From assembly GCF_003030465.1 (NCBI RefSeq), contig NZ_CP028339.1, positions 2,984,041 through 3,048,040 of the forward strand: a stretch of DNA of 64,000 nt. Direction: 5' to 3'. Every line of letters begins with the position of its first letter. The stretch's first letter is position 1. The translations under genes were made by a program, and so were the position numbers. The DNA is from Thauera aromatica K172 (GTDB lineage: Bacteria; Pseudomonadota; Gammaproteobacteria; Burkholderiales; Rhodocyclaceae). The notes beneath the pieces are model-generated. The model had not been told where the DNA came from. It saw only the letters and a program-made list of their open reading frames with translations, and did no database searches. Below are positions 63,495 to 64,000 of this stretch, piece by piece.

Positions 63495-64000
63495 ATGAGC
63501 CCGCACGCGCGCCGGTCGATGAGCGCCCTCCACACCTGGGCCGGCGTGGTGCTGGGCAGCCTCATGTTGCTGATTTTCTGGATGGGCACGCTGTCGGTGT
63601 TCGACCGCGAGATCGACCGCTGGATGATGCCGGAAACACGGCTGCCGCCGTCCGTGGCGGCCGCACCGCTGCCCTCGTTCGACCAGACCGTGCTACCGGT
63701 GGCGCAGCGCCTGGCAGTGCACGGCACGACCTGGAGCGTGGTCCTGCCCTCGGCGCGCACCCCGGTCCATACCCTGCGCCACGTCGATGACGCCGGCCGG
63801 GCGCAGCGCCGGCACCTCGACCCACGCACCGGCGCGGTCCTCGAAGGCGCCGCCAGCGAAGGCGCGAGCGGCTTCTTCTTCCCCCTCCACTTCCGCCTCC
63901 ACCTGCGCGCGTTCGATCTCGGCTACTGGATCGTCGGCCTCGCCGGGATGGCGGTGCTGGCGCTGCTGGTTTCGGGGGTGATCATCCATCGCCGCCTGCT
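63495..64000 (+). CDS. PepSY-TM protein, putative ferrisiderophore reductase (partial)
   Basis: The N-terminal 168 residues are visible, running off the window. It begins MSPHARRSMSALHTWAGVVL with the PepSY-TM first helix (GSLMLLIFWMGTLSVFDREI), a periplasmic stretch with WSVVLPSARTP, then FFFPLHFRLHLR and a second helix (YWIVGLAGMAVLALLVSGVI). Such PiuB/FoxB-like proteins reduce iron from siderophores at the inner membrane. It completes the receptor-DUF3649-PepSY module. It has no stop codon in the window. Confidence 0.85.
   Translation, partial: MSPHARRSMSALHTWAGVVLGSLMLLIFWMGTLSVFDREIDRWMMPETRLPPSVAAAPLPSFDQTVLPVAQRLAVHGTTWSVVLPSARTPVHTLRHVDDAGRAQRRHLDPRTGAVLEGAASEGASGFFFPLHFRLHLRAFDLGYWIVGLAGMAVLALLVSGVIIHRRL

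Overview
The window is a GC-rich (visually about 65-70%) chromosomal segment of a betaproteobacterium, most likely Rhodocyclales (Thauera/Azoarcus/Aromatoleum type). The reasons are the order zapB-zapA-6S RNA, the Zur/zinc block, the PA2778/PA2779-type pair, the iron-uptake repertoire and the overall codon use. I saw no insertion sequence, integrase, CRISPR array, tRNA or rRNA. The window cuts a meaB gene at the left end and a PepSY-TM gene at the right end.

Layout. (1) 1-3393: methylmalonyl-CoA mutase with its G-protein chaperone MeaB, divergent from a GntR/FCD regulator. A perfect 16-bp palindrome lies inside the mutase promoter. (2) 3416-17764: a PaeA/YtfL-type membrane protein, a PilZ protein and a complete Lap-type adhesin system: TolC-like outer-membrane protein, LapG protease, LapD c-di-GMP receptor, a compact retention-module adhesin, a LuxR-type regulator, and the type I secretion adaptor and ATPase. 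(3) 18025-24412: a zinc-limitation block with a DUF3299 protein, an MacB/LolCDE-like ABC pair, a stub of a DUF2796/ZrgA zinc-binding protein, a Zur box, zur, a small membrane protein and a ZnuABC/AztABC-type transporter. (4) 24444-29052: a TauE/SafE permease, the PA2779/PA2778-type pair and a KdpDE-like two-component system without kdpFABC. (5) 29142-34570: a lower-GC island with a LuxR regulator, a structured leader, a cysteine-rich DUF11 secreted protein, a DsbA-like thioredoxin and an M11-type metalloprotease. The protease is preceded by a canonical c-di-GMP-I (GEMM) riboswitch whose expression platform can hide the Shine-Dalgarno sequence. (6) 35111-42629: housekeeping genes trkH, 6S RNA, zapA, zapB-like, ilvD, DUF480/yceH, lgt and malonyl-CoA decarboxylase. 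(7) 42733-46833: a GGDEF/EAL sensor, a porin and a PstS-like protein. (8) 47012-64000: an iron block with hemP, bfd, bfr, tonB-exbB-exbD, an Irr-like Fur-family regulator, a MacAB-NodT exporter (macA carries a frameshift that fuses it to macB), two TonB receptors, an ECF sigma/FecR pair and a DUF3649-PepSY reductase module, with several Fur-box-like sites.

Two regulatory themes run through the window. c-di-GMP is read by at least four devices (PilZ, LapD, GGDEF/EAL and the riboswitch), and two of them act on surface or secreted proteins: adhesin retention through LapD-LapG, and translation of the secreted metalloprotease through the riboswitch. Metal supply is read by Zur and Fur-type regulators. 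The most interesting new element is the c-di-GMP riboswitch-M11 protease unit beside a structured-leader/DUF11/DsbA module.
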